Part shown: in pieces, positions 46,301 to 52,884 of the stretch | Layout: each line of letters starts with the position of its first letter | How positions within the stretch are numbered: the first letter of the stretch is position 1 | NCBI GenBank assembly: GCA_027491155.1 | Contig: JAIXWR010000040.1 | Location: 1 to 64,000 of the forward strand | Length of the DNA: 64,000 bases | Direction: 5' to 3' | Source: Verrucomicrobiaceae bacterium | GTDB taxonomy: Bacteria > Verrucomicrobiota > Verrucomicrobiia > Verrucomicrobiales > Akkermansiaceae | The notes under the pieces: model-generated | The model's database searches: none | Seen by the model: only the letters and a program-made list of their open reading frames with translations | What the model was told of the DNA's origin: nothing | Program-made: the position numbers and the translations under genes

Positions 46301-46462
46301 CGTCGCCCGGCTGGCGAAAGGTGGCAAACCCGCCAGCTCGACCGATTTCGCACTCCCGGTGTCGCGATTGTACATCACGCCCTGCAGCGGCATCGCCGAC
46401 AGGAAAAGGGCCGCCGCGGCCCTTCGGACCAAGGCGCGGATGGTCGAGGTTTGGGTTTTCAT
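40394..46462 (-). CDS. Giant secreted multidomain protein: trypsin-like protease, LamG, beta-sandwich pair, TSP3 and beta-strand repeats
   Basis: 2022 aa with a signal peptide (IRALVRRAAAALFLSAMPLQ). In order: a trypsin-like domain (about 35-270) with LCASHC (catalytic His), a candidate Asp in IVIVTDTPF and APGDSGGPL (catalytic Ser); a LamG-type lectin domain (about 290-510); a PKD-like region; two DUF1349-like sandwiches (GDGSITARVTGFSA and GDAQMTARVVSQDM); thrombospondin-3-like calcium repeats (DGDLDGDGLGDLLEG, DTDGDGLPNLDDLD); then about 450 residues of beta-strand repeats. It ends in YRVVVTLVP, not in PEP-CTERM. An intact protease triad on an adhesin-like body suggests self-processing or host- or matrix-directed proteolysis. 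It heads the operon with GH78, sensor kinase and regulator. The ATG at 46462 is the one before the signal peptide. Confidence 0.85.
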   Translation of the reverse strand: MKTQTSTIRALVRRAAAALFLSAMPLQGVMYNRDTGSAKSVELAGLPPFASRATAAGGCSAVLIAPNAALCASHCTNYAGSGTTTVNWNGQTRTGAVFTSIGADHIVIVTDTPFTGTAGRMTAPYSGSSENGRLAWKVGQGGHGVIGYGGTGPFYDGTFRAMTTRIEVNNVSSPPPAVTSDWIFYDFDGPPTRPQSSTRPTTYYEGGTAPGDSGGPLYMFENGRWYVIGVTSGPDSGYYRDGRVRTDMGQIESLTGHRWARPTAPALEMRWLAQDLAAGLADGAAVASWPRQGGSEAWDNAPANGGTGTVTLAHAATPTGNAAVDFPGTARLGLPAAGNPVNGETAFTVAMVLRADAAGAGAEGQWFNNTGLLDAEESGTTNDWGLALSSTGKPGLGIGNADTTAYAPGASIADGQWHVVVATWDGSEVSGDAAGSDRNLSVYLDGVSNVTRVQAAEFLNVGRNGVSLTLGGSRLASRFFDGRVAEVRLYRGALDDTAVSALIRELKDEHVAPQFDFALTSPPNGRALLPAGQGLTLKGTVGGASTTVSIVQSSGPASASISPANALPSRLTFPAAGIYQFTVTASDGSTVRAETVRVEVLAPGGTGTAAPEVAVGGSWTTQNLGGATTSGSQTFGATTASLTGSGAGFQEVSDSLRFAWKPLRGDGSITARVTGFSATNGGNAFGGIMLRSSLLRESAHVAATVRSGGGLQFSRRLEAAAYTEPTSHTLRAPYWVRVKRIGNEFTGYRSEDGVNWVQQGVPVTLAAMPAGARWGLAVTGHTNTSVSQVSFTNVLLEPLAGQAAPGTTWTGGDIGGVGVAGSHSGSGSSFNVNGSGADIFGTSDQFYYLSQTYSGDAQMTARVVSQDMTDVWAKAGVMVRASTAADAVNAFMAVTPRNGTPFQSRDTAGGSTASNNAGSSSFGAPYWLRLTRSGDNFTCHRSTDGVNWFQLGPVETIAGAPDTMHAGLLVASLNNNGNSVANFDQVSLVGSGVAAEAAVLGLAAGQNPSVANDFRLIATSDRPVTWSWQQVSGPGSLTFRTQNAANPQVAFTQPGTYVVRASAEAGGVETFVERSFTLSLDARWNFNADGNAEGWSRGGGTGTVTVAGGLLSAPVTAGDPQVQKLAACYVSGDLAKHVIVRYRSTATGTAQVFWGRVGAGNISGSRVVNANYGTSGSWSALVHNPSAHADWAGRQIIDFRFDPTGGAGSSFDIDWIALSDGDLDGDGLGDLLEGGGDTDGDGLPNLDDLDSNNDGIPDSPNPPADLDGDGAPDLLETVRYWNASPLDGTWQLAAADWNTGVLGSGTQGAWVPGDDARFDRPSAYTVTLGSPVAPGRLSVLAGQVTFAGSGAVNASAVSVAAGSTLAASGDQIFRSGTTTLTVDGTFTPLAASSTEDRVVVLQGGGQINGGGLRVAEGTFAGVIGGSASLIKQGPGTLLLTGANTFSGASTIAAGILQVGNGGTVGALGNVAIAGSGSLVFSRTDAISWAGSLSGGMALTKLGSNTLTLTGNHSHAGTTTIAGGTLELGNGGITGGLGSGPVASSGVLRVNRSNAISLAGNISGGTLAKLGAGTLTLAGDNSFGSGNFTLGSGSSNAGYLHLAHPKAMGNHTKIILASNTSGVSGVELSGGHAFNLAIDTVGRNTPAGAVMLRNVSGDNQWLGPVTITSGGGGYEIESLSGRLTLAGNLTVTLATSTDRSVIVKGAGDTVVTGNISDGATTRIAFSKQGGGTLRLQGNNSYLGPTSVGAGSMLVNGSLASSATVAGGALLGGYGTIGSATFTGSSAAARATLSPGDEGVDALASTGTVTLGAHSSFVCEISGWGAAESDALNVANLVLTATPAAPLQLVVRPLGLDFNAAVSQAFPIATASGGISGFNPAAIALDTTAMSPLAGTWSVRQSGQVLELVYTHDPYAAWIAGYPSISDPLPAADPDGDGWSNEDERVNGTDPTNPGSRFTAELVPGGIGFERLANRVYEVRTSTSLGGAWDLHAVAPAGTGWIVIPLMENGGPRRFYRVVVTLVP

Positions 46463-46692
46463 GAAGCCGAACCGGGCGTCGGGAAGTTGGCGGACCGGGA
46501 AACGATTCGTATCGCCTGTATTTCTCGACGCGACCTTCCTCCGGGTCAAGGGTGCATGCCGGACCCGCTCTCCCGTGTTTTCGGGATGAAGGGGGACTTC
46601 CCCGCCGGACGCCGCCATTCCATGACTCGACAAAGAAAGGATTCTTGGCGCAATTCTCCGCCAGCTCCTCCCGTAACCCATCCCATCCGCCC
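46463..46692. promoter_or_regulatory. Divergent control region of the rhamnosidase locus
   Basis: 230 bp separate the divergent starts at 46462 and 46693. Both arms of the locus should be controlled here, presumably by the LuxR-type regulator encoded at the end of the minus-strand arm. No operator could be defined by eye. The stretch near 46546-46566 (GGGTCAAGGGTGCATGCCGG) has a counterpart around 56740-56765 upstream of opgG. Confidence 0.45.
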
Positions 46693-49461
46693 ATGAAGCC
46701 CGGCCTCCTCTTGATCGCCCTCCTGATTCCCCTCCATGCCCGGGATCTGATCCCCAAGGAGCTCCGTGCCGAGTATCATCGGGCGCCGCTGGCCCTCGGG
46801 ACCACCACGCCCCGCCTCTCCTGGAAGGTCCAGCCCGCCAGCCCCGAAGCCCGCGGACTGGTCCAGACGGCTTACGAGATCCAGGCCGCGAAGTCCGCCG
46901 ATGCCTTCGACACCGCCCCGCTTTGGTCCACCGGCAAGGTCGCCTCCTCCGCCACCGACCAGATCGAGTGGAAGGGCAGCCCCCTCGCCTCCCGCGACCG
47001 CGTCGCCTGGCGCGTCCGCGTCTGGGACGGCAAGGACCAGCCCTCCGATTGGAGCGAACCCGCCTCTTTCGGGATCGGGCTGCTGGACCCCGTCGATTGG
47101 ACCGCGCTGTGGATCAGCGCCAAGGACGACGGCACTTTCGAGACCAAGGAGAACATCCAGAACTTCGTCAACGACCCTGTCCGCGGCAAACTCCACGTCA
47201 CCCCGGCCAAGTACTTCCGCAAGAACTTCGAGGCCCCCAAGGTGACCCGGGCCACCCTCCACGCCACGGCGCTCGGGGTTTACAATGTCGAGATCAACGG
47301 CCTCCGCGTGTCCGATGAAGTTCTCGCCCCGGGCTGGTCCGCTTACCAGCGCCGCATCCATTCCCAGACCTACGACGTCACCGCGCTGGTGAAAGCCGGC
47401 GACAACACGATCGGTGCCACCCTCGCCGACGGCTGGTATTCCGGCTACGTCGCCTACGGCCTGCTGACCGCCCAGGAGGGCCTCGTCCCGGGCATCGACG
47501 GCCGCTATTACTACGGCGTCTCCCCCGCGGTGCGCCTCCAGCTCGAACTCGAGCTCAGCGACGGCTCCCGCCGGACCGTCGCCACCGACACCACCTGGAA
47601 ATGCTCCACCGGGCCGATCACCGAGAGCGACATCCTGATGGGCGAATCCTACGACGCCCGCAAGGAGATGCCCGGTTGGTCCTCGCCCGGCTTCGACGAT
47701 TCGAAATGGAAGCCCGCCGTTTGCAAGACCGGCAGCAACGCGAAGATCGAGCCCCACCCCGGCAACCCCGTCCGGCCGATCGAACAGATCGTGCCGAAGT
47801 CCGTCCGCGAGCACGCCCCGGGCGTCTACATCTTCGACCTCGGCCAGAACATCTCCGGCGTGATCCGGCTGAAAGTCCGCGGCAAGGCCGGCGACAAGGT
47901 CACCATCCGCTACGCCGAGGTCCTCCACAACGACGGCCGCCTCAGCACCGAAAACCTCCGCTGCGCCCGCTCCGTCGATACCTACATCCTGAAAGGCGAT
48001 CCCAACGGCGAAGCCTGGACGCCCGAGTTCACCTACCACGGTTTCCAGTATGTCGAGCTGACCGGCTTCCCCGGCAAGCCGGACACCAACGCCGTCACCG
48101 GCATCGTGCTCCACTCCGACACGCCCCTCCACGGGAAGTTCGAGTGCTCCGACCCGATGCTGAACCAGCTCTACTCCAACATGGTCTGGACCCAGCGCGC
48201 GAACTTCTTCGAGATGCCCACTGACTGCCCGCAGCGCGACGAGCGGATGGGCTGGACCGGCGACGCCCAGATCTACGTCCGCGCCGCCACCTTCAACGCC
48301 GACATCGCCGCCTTTTACACCAAGTGGCTGCGAGACCTGAACGACGACCAGTGGGACTACGGCGCCTACCCTGCCTACGCCCCCCGCCCCCTCGCCCGCC
48401 CGAACGAACACCACGCCGCCGGCTGGATGGACGCCGGCGTGATCTGCCCGTGGACCATCTGGCAGGTTTACGGCGACGCCCGCGTGATCCGCGAGCACTG
48501 GCGCAAGATGAACGACTTCATGGCCTGGCGCGCCGCCCGCGACCCGGAGCTGAAGGGCGCGCTCGACGATTGCAACTTCGGCGACTGGCTCTCGCTCGGC
48601 GACGTGAAAACACCGATCCCCTTCATCGACCTCGCCTATCACGCCTACGACGCGAAATTGATGGCCGAGATGGCCGCCGCGATCGGCGACAACGCCGCCT
48701 CTAACAAATACAAGGCCCAGGCCGCGAAAGTCACCGCCGCTTTCCAGAAAGCCTACCTCCAGCCCGACGCGAAGCTCGCCGTCCACAACCAGTCGGCCTA
48801 TGCCATCGCGCTGTTCTTCGACCTCATCCCCGCCGCGCAAAAGGACGCCGCCGCCGGCCACCTCGCCGCGCTGGTCAGGGCGAACGGCAACAAGATGACC
48901 ACCGGCTTCCTCGGCACCCGCCCGCTGCTGCCCGCCCTCTCCGCCACCGGACATCACGACCTCGCCGGCATCCTGATGCAGCAGCGCGAGTTCCCGAGCT
49001 GGGGCTACGAGGTGGACAACGGCGCCACCACCATTTGGGAGCGCTGGAATTCCTACATCAAGGGCCAGGGCGTCCACGACCCTGCGATGAACTCCTTCTC
49101 CCACTACGCCTTCGGCGCGGTCTGCGAGTGGATGTTCGCCGAACTCGCCGGCATCGACCGCGCCGCGCCGGGCTTCGACAAGGTGAAGATCGCCCCGCGA
49201 CCCACCGGCACCATCACCCGTGCCAGCGCCGCCATGGAGACCCGCCACGGCGCGCTTTCGTGCTCTTGGAAGATCGAGAACGGCACCTTCACCGCCGACG
49301 TCGTGGTCCCGCCGAACACCACCGCCGAGATCACCCTGCCGGTCAAAGGCGAGGTCAGCGAAGGCGGCAAGCCCGCGAAGGACGCTGCCGGCATCCGCGA
49401 GGCCAACGGGAACCGTCTGACCGCGGGATCGGGGGTTTATCGGTTCTCGGGTAGCTACTGA
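46693..49461 (+). CDS. Secreted GH78 alpha-L-rhamnosidase, full length
   Basis: 922 aa with a short signal peptide (MKPGLLLIALLIPLHA). Domain order matches complete GH78 enzymes: fibronectin-like N-terminus (EYHRAPLALGTTTPRLSW), carbohydrate-binding sandwich (TLHATALGVYNVEINGLRVS), a second sandwich, and the catalytic (alpha/alpha)6 barrel. Active-site blocks are DCPQRDERMGWTGDAQIYVR (general acid in RDER), SLGDVKTP and TTIWERWNSY with the second acidic residue. The C-terminal sandwich ends at SGVYRFSGSY. It should release L-rhamnose from polysaccharide outside or in the periplasm. It is divergent from the operon with a second GH78 and a sensor kinase, and is followed after 14 bp by a DUF5722-like gene. 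Confidence 0.92.
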   Translation: MKPGLLLIALLIPLHARDLIPKELRAEYHRAPLALGTTTPRLSWKVQPASPEARGLVQTAYEIQAAKSADAFDTAPLWSTGKVASSATDQIEWKGSPLASRDRVAWRVRVWDGKDQPSDWSEPASFGIGLLDPVDWTALWISAKDDGTFETKENIQNFVNDPVRGKLHVTPAKYFRKNFEAPKVTRATLHATALGVYNVEINGLRVSDEVLAPGWSAYQRRIHSQTYDVTALVKAGDNTIGATLADGWYSGYVAYGLLTAQEGLVPGIDGRYYYGVSPAVRLQLELELSDGSRRTVATDTTWKCSTGPITESDILMGESYDARKEMPGWSSPGFDDSKWKPAVCKTGSNAKIEPHPGNPVRPIEQIVPKSVREHAPGVYIFDLGQNISGVIRLKVRGKAGDKVTIRYAEVLHNDGRLSTENLRCARSVDTYILKGDPNGEAWTPEFTYHGFQYVELTGFPGKPDTNAVTGIVLHSDTPLHGKFECSDPMLNQLYSNMVWTQRANFFEMPTDCPQRDERMGWTGDAQIYVRAATFNADIAAFYTKWLRDLNDDQWDYGAYPAYAPRPLARPNEHHAAGWMDAGVICPWTIWQVYGDARVIREHWRKMNDFMAWRAARDPELKGALDDCNFGDWLSLGDVKTPIPFIDLAYHAYDAKLMAEMAAAIGDNAASNKYKAQAAKVTAAFQKAYLQPDAKLAVHNQSAYAIALFFDLIPAAQKDAAAGHLAALVRANGNKMTTGFLGTRPLLPALSATGHHDLAGILMQQREFPSWGYEVDNGATTIWERWNSYIKGQGVHDPAMNSFSHYAFGAVCEWMFAELAGIDRAAPGFDKVKIAPRPTGTITRASAAMETRHGALSCSWKIENGTFTADVVVPPNTTAEITLPVKGEVSEGGKPAKDAAGIREANGNRLTAGSGVYRFSGSY

Positions 49462-49475
49462 CCACACCGTGCGAC

Positions 49476-51581
49476 ATGCTCCTTTCCCTGATTCATAGGT
49501 CGTATAGGACCTATAAGATCTATTTGCTGGCGGCCGTCCTCACCCTCCCGTCCGCCTCCGCCGAGACCCCGCTCACCCTCACCCGCCACGACGGCCCGGC
49601 GCCCACTTTCAAGGAGCCTGCCCCCGGCACCGTGGAGATCCACGGGCCCATGTCGGTCCTCGCGACGCCGGCCGCCCCGCCCGGGCCGGCCGACCAAGTA
49701 CTAGAACTGGAGTATTTCTGCGCCGGCGGCGTCCCGACCTTCGCCGTCCTCCCCGGCCCGCCCTTCGAGGCGAAGACCGCCCGCTACCTTCCCGCCCTCG
49801 GCCACAGCGAAACGTGGAGCCGCTACGCAGCACGCATCGCCCCGCCGGGCAAGCCGCTGCCCGCCGGCTGGACCCAGCTCCGCCTCGACCTCCCGCTGCC
49901 GGCCGACCGCGTGCTCCAGGTCCGCAATCTCAAGCTCCGCCCCGAACGCCCCGGCGAGTTCGAAGCCGCCACCGCCGCCCCGCGGGCATCCGCGTCCAAG
50001 GAAGCCCTGGAAGCCTACTTCTCCCGCAAGTTTCCCGCGGCGATCACCAAGGTCTCGATCGGCAAGGACCTCGTCCACCTCGAAGGCCGCGCGCCCGGGG
50101 ATCCCGCCGGGCTGTTCCTCGCCGACATCCCGATGGACCTGCTCCTCGACGATCCCGCCGGCTGGCAAACTCTGGTCGAAGTGAAGCCCGCCGCCGACGG
50201 CAGCTTCTCGCTCGACGTCCCCCGCCACCGCCCGCGTGGCAACCTTGACCACGACCGCCTGCTCTCCCGCTGGCAACTCGTCCGCAAAACCGCCCAAGGC
50301 ATCGAGCCGCTGTCCCGTGCCCGCTACGCCGGTGCCGTCGATTGCCGCTCACCCGATCTCCCGCCCGCTCGCCCGGCCAACAAGAAAGGCCTCGGCGGCT
50401 GGCACAGCGGCAAGCTCCCCGGCGAACTCGCCGACCTCGGCATCTCCGCGGTTACGGTCAACGTGATGATCCATACCCTGGTCGCGCTCAAGCCCGGTCC
50501 GGGCACCACGCCCTTCCAGTGGCAAGGCCGCACCTACCATGCCCGCGAAAGCGCCCTCGCCGGCTACGACCGCACCTTCCTCGAGGCGCAGAAGCACGGC
50601 GCGATGGTCTCCGCCATCCTGCTCGTCGCGAACCCCGCCAAGAGCGCCGAGCAAGTGGTCAAACTCCTGGGCCACCCCGACGCCCGTCCCGAAGGCACCT
50701 TCGCGATGCCGAACGTCACCTCGCCGGAAGGCATTTCCCTCTACGGCGCCATCCTCAACCTGATGGCCGAGCGCTGGTCGCGGCCCGACGGGAAATACGG
50801 CCGCGTCCACCACTGGATCATGCACAACGAGGTCGACGCCGGCTGGGTCTGGACCAACGCAGGCGACAAGCCGGACGTCGTTTACATGGACCTCTACCAC
50901 CGCTCGATGCGGCTGATGGACCTGATCGCCCGCCAATACGACCGCTCCAGCCGCCCCTTCATCACGCTGACCCACCACTGGGCGGAAGGCGGGAACCCGA
51001 AGTGGTACGGATCGAAGCGGATGATCGAACTGCTGGTCCGCCAGGCCCGCACCGAGGGCGACTTCCCCTGGGCCCTCGCCTACCACCCTTACCCCCAGAA
51101 CCTTTTCAATCCCCGCACCTGGGAAGACGGGCAGGCCACCTTCTCCTTCGACACGAAAAAGATCACCCCGAAGAACCTCGAGGTGCTCGACGCCTACATG
51201 AAGCAGCCCGCCCTGCTCTTCCGCGGCCAGGTGCGCCCCGTCCACCTCTCCGAAAACGGCTTCAACTCGAAGGACTACTCGGCCAGGGAACTCGCCGACC
51301 AGGCCGCCGGCATGGCGCTGGCGTGGAAGAAGATGGCGAAGCTCTCGTCGATCGAGTCCTGGCAGTATCACAACTGGATCGACAACCGCCACGAAGGCGG
51401 CCTGAAGATCGGCCTGCGGAAATTCCCGGACGACCCCGGGGACCCGCTCGGCAAGAAACCGATCTGGCACCTCTACCGGGCGCTCGGCACGCCCGAGGAA
51501 GACAGTGCCGCCGCCCCCTACCTGCAAGTGATCGGCATCACCTCGTGGGACCAGGTGATCCACACCGCCCCCATCCGCTGA
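49476..51581 (+). CDS. Secreted DUF5722-like (beta/alpha)8-barrel protein, possible glycosidase
   Basis: 701 aa. The N-terminus contains SYRTYKIYLLAAVL, where a degenerate nonamer tandem repeat (49493-49523) encodes part of the signal peptide. A beta-rich N-terminal part (about 30-280) precedes a TIM barrel resembling the DUF5722 family of unknown function. Two glutamates are placed like a clan GH-A catalytic pair: HHWIMHNEVDAGWVW (N-E after strand 4) and HLSENGFNSKD (after strand 7). The protein lies 14 bp downstream of the GH78 rhamnosidase, so it most likely acts on the same polysaccharide. The activity is inferred; the family assignment is from memory of the conserved blocks. Confidence 0.75.
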   Translation: MLLSLIHRSYRTYKIYLLAAVLTLPSASAETPLTLTRHDGPAPTFKEPAPGTVEIHGPMSVLATPAAPPGPADQVLELEYFCAGGVPTFAVLPGPPFEAKTARYLPALGHSETWSRYAARIAPPGKPLPAGWTQLRLDLPLPADRVLQVRNLKLRPERPGEFEAATAAPRASASKEALEAYFSRKFPAAITKVSIGKDLVHLEGRAPGDPAGLFLADIPMDLLLDDPAGWQTLVEVKPAADGSFSLDVPRHRPRGNLDHDRLLSRWQLVRKTAQGIEPLSRARYAGAVDCRSPDLPPARPANKKGLGGWHSGKLPGELADLGISAVTVNVMIHTLVALKPGPGTTPFQWQGRTYHARESALAGYDRTFLEAQKHGAMVSAILLVANPAKSAEQVVKLLGHPDARPEGTFAMPNVTSPEGISLYGAILNLMAERWSRPDGKYGRVHHWIMHNEVDAGWVWTNAGDKPDVVYMDLYHRSMRLMDLIARQYDRSSRPFITLTHHWAEGGNPKWYGSKRMIELLVRQARTEGDFPWALAYHPYPQNLFNPRTWEDGQATFSFDTKKITPKNLEVLDAYMKQPALLFRGQVRPVHLSENGFNSKDYSARELADQAAGMALAWKKMAKLSSIESWQYHNWIDNRHEGGLKIGLRKFPDDPGDPLGKKPIWHLYRALGTPEEDSAAAPYLQVIGITSWDQVIHTAPIR

Positions 51582-51600
51582 AACGCCGGTCCGGCTCAAA

Positions 51601-51627
51601 TTTCGCCGATTTCGTCCCTTTCGTTGT
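51601..51627 (+). repeat. TTTCGNNNN nonamer array
   Basis: Three consecutive nonamers, TTTCGCCGA, TTTCGTCCC and TTTCGTTGT, fill the gap after the DUF5722-like gene. The last two, with flanking bases, match the inverse complement of the array at 29532-29549 over 21 bases. Confidence 0.75.
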
Positions 51628-51663
51628 TCCCATCCGGCGATTCGGGGTAAGCTCCCGCCGCCG

Positions 51664-52815
51664 ATGAAACGCGCCCTGCTTCTCGCCCTCCTGCTGCCTC
51701 TCCGTGCGGAAGAGGCCGCACCCGACGTCGTCCCGCCCCCGCCCGACGACGGCGTCCGCGTGTCGGTGCTGGGCTACCACGATTTCTCCGAAACCGCTCC
51801 CGAGACCGAGATGCTGATCCGCACCTCCAAGTTCCGGAAGCAGATGGAAGCGATCAAGAACCTCGGCCTGCCCGTCATCCCGATGGCCGATTTCCAGGCG
51901 TGGAAGCGCGGCGAGAAGGAGATCGCGGACAAGAGCATCGTCATCACCATCGATGACGGCTGGAAGGCCGTTTACACCGAGGCCTACCCCGTGCTGAAGG
52001 AGTTCGGCTACCCCTTCACCCTCTTCCTCTACAAGAACTACGTCGATGGCGGCGGCAAGGCGCTCACCACCGCGATGATCGAGGAGATGCAGAAGAACGG
52101 CGCCACCATCGGCAGCCACTCGGTCAGCCATCCCTACCCCGGCACCGTGAAATCCCACCGCCGCAAGGGGACGGAGGAATTCGACAAGTTCCTCCGCAAC
52201 GAGCTCGGCGAGTCGAAGCGCTTCCTCGAGGCGAAGTTCGGCTCGCGCATCACCAGCTACGCCTACCCCGGCGGCTTCCACACCGAGGAAATGTTCCCGC
52301 TGGCCGACGAGTTCGGCTACGAGCACCTCTTCACCGTGCTGCCCGGCAAGATCCGGCGCTCGCACGACAACAAGACGCTGCCCCGCTACGTCATCCTCGG
52401 AACCCACGACCGGATCTTCGACCTCGCCACCGGCTTCAACGAGGTGGCCGGCGCGGCTGTCATCGACAGCGCGGCGGTCGCCCCGCAGAGCACGCCCTTC
52501 CCGGTCCGCCCGGAGCCCGGCTCGCTCATCGACTCGCGGCTCCCCCTCCTTTCCGCCGACCTCTCCGCCGTGGCCGATCTCGATCCCAAGACCCTCGTCA
52601 TGAAAGTCGGCGGCTTCGGTGAAGTGCCGGCCGTCTTCGACGAAGCCACCAGATCCTACTCCTGGCAGGTCAACCGCCGCCTCCGCTCGCCCGTCTGCCA
52701 GGTCGCCGTGTCGTGGCTCGACAGCAAGGGCAAGCCGCCCGAGGTTCCCCTCCGCTGGACCTTCCGCATCGACCCCGAAGCCGCCTATCTCCCGGCGGAG
52801 GGAAGTTCCAAGTAA
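51664..52815 (+). CDS. Secreted polysaccharide deacetylase family protein (NodB/CE4-like)
   Basis: 383 aa with a signal peptide (MKRALLLALLLPLRA). The NodB-homology domain (about 33-260) begins with SVLGYHDFSE, and has motif 1 as TIDDGW (95-100; the usual form is TFDDG), motif 2 SHSVSHP (151-157) with the metal-binding histidines, and motif 3 ITSYAYPGG. A C-terminal sandwich of about 110 residues follows. It should remove acetyl groups from an extracellular glycan or from peptidoglycan. It is third in the plus-strand arm after GH78 and the DUF5722-like gene. The last codons (GSSK) are duplicated in DNA just beyond the stop, at 52816-52828. Confidence 0.88.
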   Translation: MKRALLLALLLPLRAEEAAPDVVPPPPDDGVRVSVLGYHDFSETAPETEMLIRTSKFRKQMEAIKNLGLPVIPMADFQAWKRGEKEIADKSIVITIDDGWKAVYTEAYPVLKEFGYPFTLFLYKNYVDGGGKALTTAMIEEMQKNGATIGSHSVSHPYPGTVKSHRRKGTEEFDKFLRNELGESKRFLEAKFGSRITSYAYPGGFHTEEMFPLADEFGYEHLFTVLPGKIRRSHDNKTLPRYVILGTHDRIFDLATGFNEVAGAAVIDSAAVAPQSTPFPVRPEPGSLIDSRLPLLSADLSAVADLDPKTLVMKVGGFGEVPAVFDEATRSYSWQVNRRLRSPVCQVAVSWLDSKGKPPEVPLRWTFRIDPEAAYLPAEGSSK

Positions 52816-52884
52816 GGAAGTTCCAAGTGCCAATACCCTGATACCCCAATTTCCTAATCTCCTAATCTCCTAATCTCCTTTCCC
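52801..52884 (+). repeat. Microrepeats between the deacetylase gene and ffh
   Basis: GGAAGTTCCAAGT at 52801-52813, the end of the deacetylase gene, is repeated at 52816-52828 just after the stop codon. From about 52851 the octamer TCCTAATC is repeated three times, and this array ends nine bases before the ffh start. No promoter motif could be separated from the repeat. Confidence 0.7.

Noticed and set aside
52851-52876. Octamer array before ffh considered as a CRISPR or iteron
   Set aside because: Units of eight bases without spacers do not form a CRISPR, and there is no replication gene nearby to make it an iteron array.
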